A stretch of DNA of 64,000 nucleotides from Candidatus Cloacimonetes bacterium HGW-Cloacimonetes-3 (GTDB lineage: Bacteria > Cloacimonadota > Cloacimonadia > Cloacimonadales > Cloacimonadaceae). The position numbers and the translations under genes were made by a program. The stretch is from the NCBI GenBank assembly GCA_002840645.1, contig PHBO01000003.1:124001-188000 (forward strand), read 5' to 3'. Below, one piece after another: positions 43,805-51,918 of the stretch. The notes below the pieces were generated by a model, which was not told where the DNA came from, did not search any database, and worked only from the letters and a program-made list of their open reading frames with translations. How positions within the stretch are numbered: position 1 is the first letter of the stretch; each line of letters starts with the position of its first letter.

Positions 43805-44278
43805 ATGAGTAAACTATTCAAACCAGACTTGGTAAAAATTGTCGATAAATTCGACACAAAGGGCGAATGCCTGGACTTTATGGCAGCGATGCTGTCCACA
43901 AGCGGGTGCCTAAGTTTTCCGGATCGGTTCCTTGCCGCGGTTAAGGGACGTGAGGAGATAATGAGCACCGGTATCGGACGCGGGATTGCTATACCTCATG
44001 CCAGAGACCTTACGGTGAACAGCTTGCGGATTGCGGTCTGCATGGTTAAACAAGAGATGGAGTTCAATAGTGTGGATAGCTTGCCGGTGCGCGTAGTGTT
44101 TATGATAGCAGTGCCTCAAAGCTCAAACCAGGACTACATGAAAATATTACGCTCACTCTCGGAATACTTAAGGCGGGAAGAAAACCGTGAAAACCTATTT
44201 AATGCGGGTAGCGAAGGTGATTTATATGATAAAGTTAATAAACTTGAGGATGTTATCCGTCCTCATCTCAGCGTGTAG
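43805..44278 (+). CDS. PTS EIIA type-2 (PtsN-like) protein
   Basis: 157 aa, a stand-alone PTS EIIA-2/nitrogen-PTS-like domain with the phosphorylatable His65 in GIAIPHARD. It has no CBS or other extra domain. Such proteins are phosphorylated by EI/HPr-type carriers and regulate transporters and kinases. It overlaps the downstream PorV-like gene by 53 bp, but no sugar permease is adjacent. A second EIIA lies at 13568-14467. The ATG at 43805 is preceded by GGTGAG. Confidence 0.88.
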   Translation: MSKLFKPDLVKIVDKFDTKGECLDFMAAMLSTSGCLSFPDRFLAAVKGREEIMSTGIGRGIAIPHARDLTVNSLRIAVCMVKQEMEFNSVDSLPVRVVFMIAVPQSSNQDYMKILRSLSEYLRREENRENLFNAGSEGDLYDKVNKLEDVIRPHLSV

Positions 44279-45200
44279 CCTGCTCTTAGCAGTACCGCTG
44301 TTTGCCCAACACCAGGATGCCGGAACCACCGGCTTCTCTAATTTGAAGCTGATCTATTCCGCACGGGCAAATGGGATGGGACAGGCGATGACAGGCAGAG
44401 TGCAGAACTATGATGGGATGCAGTTCAACCCTTCCTCAATTATGAGGGTACCGGGGAAAAGCGTTTCCAGCACTTTCATGGATCATTTTGTGGGCAGTGG
44501 GGGAGGCTCTGTACAATACGTAATCCCCAAGAATATCTATGTGACCTATGGAGCTTTTATAAATTACTGGAATTCCGGTACTATAGACCGCACCGAGATA
44601 AGCAGCAACTTCGATCTGGTGGAAACAGGTGATACCTTTGGATCACAGAATATAATTGCCGGCGTTACCTACGCCAAATTTATTAGTCCGGCAGTAGATT
44701 TTGGAGTCACAGTAAAAGGGATGTTGGATCAGATAGATAACAGTTCCGCCAGTGCCGCATTGGTAGATCTGGGGATTATGCATCACACTGTGAACGAGAA
44801 GATAAAAGTGGGGCTGGCAATCCGCAATCTGGGTGCTCAGCTAAGCTATTACAGCGACACCAAATATAAAGAAACCCTACCAACCACGTACCTTGTCGGT
44901 ATGGGGATGGATTTATCTGCGGATTCACATGCCAATCTGGATATCGTGAAAGCCACGGGAGAAAACTTTGTGGGCAAGCTGGGCGTGGAACACCGAATCC
45001 ACCCATCATTTGTCTTGCGAGGTGGATTCCGAAGTAATGCAGGAGACTATTACAATGGAGGCGTTTTGGCTTTTACCTCCGGATTGAGCCTTGGTTTGGG
45101 CTGGGATTGGAAAAGCTGGGTGGTGGACTACTCCATCTCCTCCTATGGTGATCTTGGATTAGCCAATCAGCTTGGCATTAGATATAATTTCGGTAACTAA
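44226..45200 (+). CDS. PorV-like / UPF0164-type outer-membrane barrel (copy 1)
   Basis: 324 aa from the ATG at 44226, preferred over 44187 because GAAGGTG lies upstream and it gives a good signal peptide (MIKLINLRMLSVLISACS). The N-terminal SARANGMGQAMTGRVQNYDGMQFNPSS is the PorV/UPF0164 signature. Repeated beta strands with Gly and aromatic residues follow to the terminal IRYNFGN. PorV-type barrels shuttle or receive secreted T9SS-like substrates at the outer membrane. It overlaps the EIIA gene by 53 bp and precedes glyS by 22 bp. Confidence 0.85.
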   Translation: MIKLINLRMLSVLISACSLLLAVPLFAQHQDAGTTGFSNLKLIYSARANGMGQAMTGRVQNYDGMQFNPSSIMRVPGKSVSSTFMDHFVGSGGGSVQYVIPKNIYVTYGAFINYWNSGTIDRTEISSNFDLVETGDTFGSQNIIAGVTYAKFISPAVDFGVTVKGMLDQIDNSSASAALVDLGIMHHTVNEKIKVGLAIRNLGAQLSYYSDTKYKETLPTTYLVGMGMDLSADSHANLDIVKATGENFVGKLGVEHRIHPSFVLRGGFRSNAGDYYNGGVLAFTSGLSLGLGWDWKSWVVDYSISSYGDLGLANQLGIRYNFGN

Positions 45201-45222
45201 AAAAAAGAAGCCTGAGGGTTAT

Positions 45223-47319
45223 TTGGAAAAGCGACCTTTTTTACTGGAACTGGGATGCGAAGAGCTTCCCGAAAAGCAACTTGATATAGCAATAGAAACT
45301 GTCAGAGAAGCGTTTGGCAAGTTTCTTGGGGATAATAATCTTTCCTGCGATACTTATCAGGTGAGTGGAACTCCCCGCCGGATATTTATTCTTAGCGAAG
45401 CAATGGATGACAAACAGGCAGATGTGGAAGTGCAAAAGCTTGGTCCCGCGGTTGGTATTGCCTACACTGCCGAGGGAAAGCTTGGTCCCGCCGGGCTTGG
45501 CTTTCTAAAGAAAAGCGGTGGCTCGGAAAGCGATAGCTTTGTGCTGGAGAACGAAAGGGGCAAGTTTCTGGCGGTTAAATTCCTGCAAAGAGGGAAAACC
45601 ACTCCTGAATTGCTGAAGCCTTGGATAACAGAACTGGTTTCGCAGATACCCTTTACCAAGAAGATGATTTGGAACGATGCTACGTTTAGTTTTTCGCGTC
45701 CTCTGCGCTGGATTTTAGCCTTGTGGAATAGCGAACTGCTGGATTTACAAATAGGCGGTATTAGCAGCAAGCGGATTAGTTTTGCTAACCGCTATTTAGG
45801 CATGGATACGGAGATACCTGTGCATGAAGCCGGCCATTACCTTAGTGCTTTGAAGACGCATAAAGTACTGGCAAATATCGAAGACCGTAAACAGGTTCTC
45901 ACAGAACAGCTTGCCGGGATATTCCCTTCTGGTAGCTACCATGTAGTAGAAGATTTACGCTTGGTGGATACGGTTACTAATTTAGTGGAAAGTCCCTATG
46001 CTGTAGTAGGTGAATTCGAAGCTAAATATCTGATATTGCCGGAGAAGATAATAATCAGCACCATCAGCCAGAACCAGAAATACTTTTCTGTTACTGATAG
46101 CGACATGAAGCTTGCGAACAAGTTTGTGTTTATCAGTAATGGTGATCCCTCCTATTCCGATTTGATCAGAAAGGGTAATGAGAAAGTGGTGAATGCCCGC
46201 TTAGCAGATGCCCTCTGGTATTACACTGAAGACACAAAACACCCTCTGGATAGTTTCGTACCCCGCCTGAAGGATGTGGTTTTCCAATCCAAGCTTGGCA
46301 CCATGGCAGAAAAAACAGAGCGGGTAAAAACTCTGTGTGCGGGAATAGCAGATGAGCTTAGGCTTAGTGCTGAAGAAGCGGTAAAAGTGCAGAGATGCGC
46401 AACGCTTTGCAAGGCAGATCTGGTAACCACGATGTTAGGTGAGAAGGAATTTACCAAGCTACAGGGTTATATAGGAAAACAATATGCCTTGGCTACCGGA
46501 GAGGATGCAGATATCGCTGAAGGTATCTACGAACACTACATGCCTCGCGGCAGTGCTGATATGTTGCCTACTACTTTATGCGGAAGCGTGGTGGCAGTAG
46601 CGGACAAAATGGATACCGTAGCCGGGATTATCAGCATTGGGATGATGCCTACCGGCAGTGGAGATCCCTTTGCCCTGCGCCGTGCCGCTAACGGCATTGT
46701 GCAGATAATCAATCAGCGGGCATGGGATATAGATTTGTTCCGTATCGCAGATGCGGCATTGGTGACTGTAATGCAAAATAACATTACCACCCCGCAAGCA
46801 AGAGAAAACATCCATGCTTTTTTAGACCAGCGGGTGGTTTGGTTACTTAAACAACAAGATATTGCCTACGACGTTATAGAAAGTGTGATGCATATCGATA
46901 AATCTCATATTAACGATCTGGAAAAGCGCGCTCGTGCTTTAAACCGGCTAAAATCAGAAACAGATTTTATCAAGCTGGTGATAGGTTTCAAACGTGTTGC
47001 CAATATCATTGCTGAAACAAAAGTGTTTAGTGGCTTACAAGAGCAACTTTTGCAAGAGCCGGCAGAGAAGGAAATCCATAATAGCCTGCAACGCCTGCAT
47101 CAGGAGATTGATACTGTCTTAAGCGTTAAGGACTATCACCTGGCATTGCAGCATTTGATAGTATTTGGCAAAGCTATAGATGCTTTCTTTGATGCGGTGC
47201 TGGTTAATTGCCCTGATGAAGACTTGCGCAGCAACAGACATGCCCTCCTTATGGAGATAAAAAAAGAATTTTTACGCGTTGCAGACCTGTCTTTGATAGT
47301 TCTGGAAAGCGATGTATAG
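45223..47319 (+). CDS. glyS: Glycyl-tRNA synthetase beta subunit
   Basis: About 698 aa, normal for the beta subunit. It binds tRNA-Gly, with a HD-like and an anticodon-binding region: LLELGCEELPEKQL at the N-terminus, HYMPRGSADMLPTTLCGSVVAVADKMDTVAG in the middle. The TTG at 45223 is chosen because GAGG lies 6 nt upstream and it starts at the family N-terminus. The alpha subunit (glyQ) is not adjacent, which is unusual. It follows the PorV-like gene by 22 bp and precedes pta by 12 bp. Confidence 0.95.
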   Translation: MEKRPFLLELGCEELPEKQLDIAIETVREAFGKFLGDNNLSCDTYQVSGTPRRIFILSEAMDDKQADVEVQKLGPAVGIAYTAEGKLGPAGLGFLKKSGGSESDSFVLENERGKFLAVKFLQRGKTTPELLKPWITELVSQIPFTKKMIWNDATFSFSRPLRWILALWNSELLDLQIGGISSKRISFANRYLGMDTEIPVHEAGHYLSALKTHKVLANIEDRKQVLTEQLAGIFPSGSYHVVEDLRLVDTVTNLVESPYAVVGEFEAKYLILPEKIIISTISQNQKYFSVTDSDMKLANKFVFISNGDPSYSDLIRKGNEKVVNARLADALWYYTEDTKHPLDSFVPRLKDVVFQSKLGTMAEKTERVKTLCAGIADELRLSAEEAVKVQRCATLCKADLVTTMLGEKEFTKLQGYIGKQYALATGEDADIAEGIYEHYMPRGSADMLPTTLCGSVVAVADKMDTVAGIISIGMMPTGSGDPFALRRAANGIVQIINQRAWDIDLFRIADAALVTVMQNNITTPQARENIHAFLDQRVVWLLKQQDIAYDVIESVMHIDKSHINDLEKRARALNRLKSETDFIKLVIGFKRVANIIAETKVFSGLQEQLLQEPAEKEIHNSLQRLHQEIDTVLSVKDYHLALQHLIVFGKAIDAFFDAVLVNCPDEDLRSNRHALLMEIKKEFLRVADLSLIVLESDV

Positions 47320-47331
47320 GAGCCTACTGTA

Positions 47332-48339
47332 ATGAACATTCTTGATACCTTAAAAGACCGTGCTAAGAAAGTAGGGGGGACTATAGTCCTGCCTGAGACA
47401 GGTGATTCCAGAACCTTAAAAGCAGCTGCATTGATTGCCGGAGAAGGATTTGCCAAAGTGATCCTTTTGGGCGATCACACTCATGTGATAGCCGAAGCAA
47501 AGAAACTTGGGCTTGATTTTAATGATACCAAATACTCCTCTATCAGGATTATAAACCCACAGGAATCTCCTGATTTACCCCGCTTTGCGGAGTATTTTTA
47601 TAATAGACGCAAGGAGAAAGGAGTTAATGAAGCCCAGGCTTTGGATACGATGAAAAACCCGTTGTACTTCGGAGCTTGCATGGTAAAACATGGCTTGGCG
47701 AGTGGCATGGTTGCGGGTGCAGCCAATACCACCGCAGATGTCTTGAAAGCTGCCTTACAGGTTGTTGGGGTTCTCCCGGGCTTGAAAACCGTTTCCAGCA
47801 CGTTTATCATGGTGGTACCCGATTTTATGGGGGAAGATAAAGTGTTTCTGTTCGCAGATTGTGCCGTGGTGCCAAATCCTACCGCGGAGCAGCTGGCAGA
47901 TATTGCCTCCAGCACAGCATTCACACGTAGAGCTATTATAGGTGATGAACCCAAGGTAGCACTGCTGTCATTCTCCACGATGGGTAGTGCTTCGCACGAA
48001 CTGGTGGAGAAAGTTACCCAGGCAAAAGCGATTCTGGATGCAAGGAAGGTGGATTTTGCCTATGATGGTGAACTTCAGCTTGATGCCGCAATAGTTCCTT
48101 CGATAGCAAAAAGCAAAGCACCGAACAGCAGCGTTGCAGGAGAGGCAAATACCCTGATATTCCCTGATTTGCAAGCAGGTAACATCGGCTACAAGCTGGT
48201 ACAAAGAATGGCAAAAGCAGAAGCAATTGGCCCCATAATTCAGGGACTTGCTGAACCTGTTTGTGATTTATCACGCGGTTGCTCGGTGGAAGATATTGTT
48301 AACACCGCAGTACTTGTGCTGCTGATGTCACAAAAGTAA
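47332..48339 (+). CDS. pta: Phosphate acetyltransferase (short form)
   Basis: 335 aa, the short Pta without the N-terminal regulatory domains. It interconverts acetyl-CoA and acetyl phosphate. Signatures: TIVLPETGDSRTL, GMVAGAANTTADVL, and NTLIFPDLQAGNIGYKLVQR near the C-terminus. No acetate kinase gene (ackA) is nearby. It sits between glyS and an aminotransferase gene, a fermentation-type setting. The start ATG at 47332 follows AGGAG. Confidence 0.93.
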   Translation: MNILDTLKDRAKKVGGTIVLPETGDSRTLKAAALIAGEGFAKVILLGDHTHVIAEAKKLGLDFNDTKYSSIRIINPQESPDLPRFAEYFYNRRKEKGVNEAQALDTMKNPLYFGACMVKHGLASGMVAGAANTTADVLKAALQVVGVLPGLKTVSSTFIMVVPDFMGEDKVFLFADCAVVPNPTAEQLADIASSTAFTRRAIIGDEPKVALLSFSTMGSASHELVEKVTQAKAILDARKVDFAYDGELQLDAAIVPSIAKSKAPNSSVAGEANTLIFPDLQAGNIGYKLVQRMAKAEAIGPIIQGLAEPVCDLSRGCSVEDIVNTAVLVLLMSQK

Positions 48340-48374
48340 GGATTTCATATCACTAATCTAAAATATAGGGGGAT

Positions 48375-49586
48375 ATGATGGCTATAAAGCTATCCAACCG
48401 CTGCAAACTGATTAAACCTTCGCCCACCTTAAGCCTTTCGGCAAAGGCTGCGAGTATGAAAGAAGCCGGGATAGACGTAATAAGCTTTGGTGTGGGAGAA
48501 CCCGATTTCAATACTCCGGAATATATCAAGGTTGCTGCTCACAAAGCCCTTGATGCAAATTTCACCCGTTATACCGCCAATGCAGGAATCATGGAACTAA
48601 GGCAGGCAATCTGCGAGAAACTGGCTCGAGATAATGACTTACAATACGCTCCCAAAGAGATTCTTGTATCTCCGGGAGCAAAGGCTTCGATCCTAAATGT
48701 ACTTATTGCCGTATGCGATGGGATGGATCAGGTGTTAATGCCCTCGCCTTATTGGGTTAGCTATCCCTACCAAACAATGCTGGCAAATGCAGAGCCCGTA
48801 TATATCCCTACCGAAGAAAGCAGTTCTTATAAAATCAATGGAGACTCTTTACAAGCTGCTATTGTAGAGAATCCATGTGCAAAGGTATTAATCTTAAACT
48901 CCCCCAGCAACCCCACCGGATCAGTGTATTCACGGGAAGAATTAGCAGCAATTGCAGAGGTTTGTGTAGAACACAACATCCTTGTGATCTCGGACGAAAT
49001 CTACGAAAGGCTGGTTTATGACGGCGTTAAACATGTATCCATAGCAAGCATTAGCCCGGAAATAAAAGAACGCTGTGTGGTGGTAAACGGAGTATCCAAA
49101 GCTTATGCTATGACAGGATGGCGCTTGGGTTATGCTGCCGGGCCTGCCCATATTATTGCCGCAGCAGGAAGAGTGCAGGAACATGCTACTTCGTGTGTGA
49201 ATTCAATTACTCAGAAGGCTTGTGTTACTGCATTGCGTGAAGAAGATGATTCCATAGAGAACATGCGGATTGAATTCAGCAGTCGCCGTGACTACCTGTA
49301 TGAAGAACTGGTAAAAATTCCTCATCTAACCTGTTTCAAACCTCAGGGCGCCTTTTATATTATGCCCGGAATTAAGTGGTTCTTGGAGAACAATACAATG
49401 GGCATAGACAATGCAGATAAATTCTGCGATGTGTTGTTGGAGAAATACCATGTAGCATTAGTATCCGGAGGTTCTTTTGGAATGGAGGGTACGGTACGCT
49501 TCTCATACGCAAACAGTATAGCTAATATCAAGGAAGGGGTGAAACGCTTTGCCACATTCCTGGATGAATTAGCCTCATCGGAGTAA
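48375..49586 (+). CDS. Class I aminotransferase, probably aspartate aminotransferase
   Basis: 403 aa, fold type I PLP enzyme. The Schiff-base lysine is Lys242 in NGVSKAYAMTGWRLGYAAGP; SPSNPTG and ISDEIYERLVYDG are typical of the AAT I-gamma/AspB-type group. It transfers the amino group between aspartate or another amino acid and 2-oxoglutarate; exact specificity cannot be read. Two adjacent ATGs (48375/48378) are used interchangeably here. A 68-aa membrane protein gene follows by 2 bp. Confidence 0.92.
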   Translation: MMAIKLSNRCKLIKPSPTLSLSAKAASMKEAGIDVISFGVGEPDFNTPEYIKVAAHKALDANFTRYTANAGIMELRQAICEKLARDNDLQYAPKEILVSPGAKASILNVLIAVCDGMDQVLMPSPYWVSYPYQTMLANAEPVYIPTEESSSYKINGDSLQAAIVENPCAKVLILNSPSNPTGSVYSREELAAIAEVCVEHNILVISDEIYERLVYDGVKHVSIASISPEIKERCVVVNGVSKAYAMTGWRLGYAAGPAHIIAAAGRVQEHATSCVNSITQKACVTALREEDDSIENMRIEFSSRRDYLYEELVKIPHLTCFKPQGAFYIMPGIKWFLENNTMGIDNADKFCDVLLEKYHVALVSGGSFGMEGTVRFSYANSIANIKEGVKRFATFLDELASSE

Positions 49587-49588
49587 AC

Positions 49589-49795
49589 ATGGACGACTTT
49601 GAAGATAGAATTAAAGAACGATGGAAAGAGCGCCGGAAGAAAGCTTATAACTGGCAGAAACTATTGCTGATGGTTTTGGTAGTTGTGGCAATATTTTATA
49701 CCATGGGGCGTTTGCAAAACACCGGCAATATAGTAAGCCAGCCGGCAGCAAGTGTTGTGGACACTCTTGCTGCCGAAACGGAACTAAAACCTTGA
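49589..49795 (+). CDS. 68-aa single-helix membrane protein
   Basis: Starts 2 bp after the aminotransferase stop. A basic N-terminal part (KERWKERRKKAYNW) precedes one membrane helix (LLLMVLVVVAIFYTMG), then a short polar tail. The next gene begins in its stop codon (TTGA overlap), so it lies within a tight operon. Function not known. Confidence 0.7.
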   Translation: MDDFEDRIKERWKERRKKAYNWQKLLLMVLVVVAIFYTMGRLQNTGNIVSQPAASVVDTLAAETELKP

Positions 49796-50685
49796 GCCTT
49801 GTAATTGTTGGTTCTATTGGATTAGATACAATTTCTACGCCTGCAGGGGATGTGGTGGATGCGCTTGGAGGCTCAGCTATCTACGGAGCTTTGGCAGGAT
49901 CATATTTTTGCCCCGTAAACATTGTAGGTGTTCTGGGTTCCGATTTTCCGGAAACAGGTTTGGAACTGTTGAAAAATCATGGTGTTAATCTGGAGGGGCT
50001 GGATTTCAAAGATGGGAAGACTTTTCGCTGGAGTGGCAGATATAACTCCTGGAATCGTGCTGAAACCCTCTTAACTGAGCTGAATGTTTTTGGAGATTTC
50101 TCTCCTCAGCTCCCTGATTCGTATAAAGCATGCAATAGTTTGTTGCTTGGCAATATACATCCCCAATTGCAGTTACAGGTGTTAAGCCAGATAAGCTCAA
50201 GTGCGCATCTTGCTTGTGACACAATGAATTATTGGATAAACCTGTGTCCTGATGAATTAACAAAAGTAGTGCAAAGCGTAAACATCGTTTTCATGAATGA
50301 AGATGAAGTTAGAGATTTTACAGGGAAACAGGATATCTTTTCTGCCGCAAGAGCGGTGTTGGATATGGGGCCAGAATGGGTGGTAGTAAAAAGAGGCGAA
50401 TACGGCTCTATAGCAGTATCTGTCGATGACATGTTTTTTGCTCCGGCTTATCCCGTAGAAACAGTGAAGGATCCCACCGGTGCAGGCGATTGCTTTGCCG
50501 GTGCATTTATGGCTTATATAGCAAATTATCCTGTTCTAAATTCATCCCATATTCGGGATGCCATTCGCTACGGAACTGTTTTGGCAGCGATGAATGTGCA
50601 GGATTTCAGTGTGCAGGGAATAGTTGGGAAAAATAGATCTAATATAGATGCGTGCAGGGAGCGTTTAGTAAGATGGACAAGATGA
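49792..50685 (+). CDS. PfkB-family carbohydrate kinase
   Basis: 297 aa, ribokinase/PfkB fold. TTG start overlaps the previous stop by 4 bp. The C-terminal ATP/anion-hole motif KDPTGAGDCFAGAFMAY contains the catalytic Asp, and GGSAIYGALAGSYF near the N-terminus matches the sugar-binding region. Substrate unknown; nucleoside or sugar kinases in this family are possible. It overlaps purM by 13 bp, suggesting a role near purine or ribose metabolism. Confidence 0.88.
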   Translation: MSLVIVGSIGLDTISTPAGDVVDALGGSAIYGALAGSYFCPVNIVGVLGSDFPETGLELLKNHGVNLEGLDFKDGKTFRWSGRYNSWNRAETLLTELNVFGDFSPQLPDSYKACNSLLLGNIHPQLQLQVLSQISSSAHLACDTMNYWINLCPDELTKVVQSVNIVFMNEDEVRDFTGKQDIFSAARAVLDMGPEWVVVKRGEYGSIAVSVDDMFFAPAYPVETVKDPTGAGDCFAGAFMAYIANYPVLNSSHIRDAIRYGTVLAAMNVQDFSVQGIVGKNRSNIDACRERLVRWTR

Positions 50686-51710
50686 AAGAGGGTATTTCAT
50701 ATTCCGATTCAGGTGTTAACATCGCAGCCGGAGAAGCAGCGGTTAAAGCAATTAAAAACAAAGTAAGAAGCACATATAACGCTAATGTACTTAGTGATTT
50801 GGGTAGCTTTGGCGGATTGTATAAATTCGATAAAGAAAAGTGGGAAACCCCTGTCCTGGTTTCCAGTACGGACGGAGTGGGAACGAAACTACGCGTAGCT
50901 ATCATGGCTAAACGCTTTAATACTATTGGTCAGGACCTGGTAAACCACTGTGTTAATGATATTCTTGTTCAAGGGGCAATACCGCAGTTTTTCCTGGACT
51001 ACATCGGGGTGGGAAAGCTCGATCCTGAGATGATAGAACAAGTAATAGACGGGCTAATTATTGCCTGTACCGAGAATTCCTGTGCTTTGATAGGCGGGGA
51101 AATGGCTGAAATGCCCGGCATCTATCATAATGAAGATTTTGATCTCGCCGGAACTATAGTAGGGATGGTGGAGCAAAATGCACTACTGCCAAGAGATAGC
51201 ATGTGCGTTGGAGATCAGTTAGTTGGTTTACCGAGTAGTGGATTACATACAAATGGATACTCTCTGGTTCGCAGGATAGTATTCGATACATTAAACTTAA
51301 GCTTGGATACATATATACCCGAGTGTGAAGCGTATCTTTCTGATTTGCTTCTGGCTGTGCACCGCAGTTATTTGGGAGTATTGAAGCCATATCTTGATAA
51401 TCCGGCATTACGAGGACTTGCACATATCACGGGGGGAGGAATAGGCGGTAACTTACGCAGAATATTACCTGAAACTCTTGGTGCTAAAGTGCGATTGGGC
51501 AGAGATGATATTCCTCCATTTTTTCATTGGCTAAGGGATTCAGGAAACATAAGCAACGAAGAGATGCAGCGAACTTTCAACTTGGGTATTGGGATGATCT
51601 GTGTAGTTGATCCCCAATATACTTCAGATTTTATAGCTCAAACCGGAGGTCTTCAAATTGGGGAGCTGTGCCATTTATCTTCGGTTGCACAGAAAGTAGT
51701 GTTTGAGTGA
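50673..51710 (+). CDS. purM: Phosphoribosylformylglycinamidine cyclo-ligase
   Basis: 345 aa from the ATG at 50673; ATG 50682 is an alternative. PurM makes aminoimidazole ribonucleotide in de novo purine synthesis, using ATP. Signatures: GISYSDSGVNIAAGE, STDGVGTKLRVA, LIGGEMAEMPGIY, GLPSSGLHTNGYSL and AHITGGGIGGNL. It overlaps the PfkB-like gene by 13 bp and a small ORF by 4 bp. Identity is clear. Confidence 0.96.
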   Translation: MDKMKEGISYSDSGVNIAAGEAAVKAIKNKVRSTYNANVLSDLGSFGGLYKFDKEKWETPVLVSSTDGVGTKLRVAIMAKRFNTIGQDLVNHCVNDILVQGAIPQFFLDYIGVGKLDPEMIEQVIDGLIIACTENSCALIGGEMAEMPGIYHNEDFDLAGTIVGMVEQNALLPRDSMCVGDQLVGLPSSGLHTNGYSLVRRIVFDTLNLSLDTYIPECEAYLSDLLLAVHRSYLGVLKPYLDNPALRGLAHITGGGIGGNLRRILPETLGAKVRLGRDDIPPFFHWLRDSGNISNEEMQRTFNLGIGMICVVDPQYTSDFIAQTGGLQIGELCHLSSVAQKVVFE

Positions 51711-51871
51711 AAAGGTTCAAAAGGCTTGATTTAGGGGAACTTTTATCAGATTCAAAGCGTGTAAACCCAGCCAAACAGAAAAAACATCTTGACTATTTTT
51801 GTGCATCTGATACAAGAGATTTCAGTGGTGAAGTCCTTATGCTTTTGGGAATGAGACTTGCTATTAAATAA
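51707..51871 (+). CDS. Possible 54-aa protein coupled to purM
   Basis: GTG overlaps the purM stop (GTGA); TAA at 51869. Basic N-terminal half (MKRFKRLDLGELL, VNPAKQKKHLDYF), no membrane segment. Composition looks protein-like, but the ribosome site is weak, and a TTGACT-like box of the following TonB-receptor promoter may lie within it (51789). No family recognised. Confidence 0.4.
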   Translation: MKRFKRLDLGELLSDSKRVNPAKQKKHLDYFCASDTRDFSGEVLMLLGMRLAIK

Positions 51872-51918
51872 GTATATTGATTTAACGATAATAACCCAGG
51901 ATGAAGGGAGGTTTGTCG

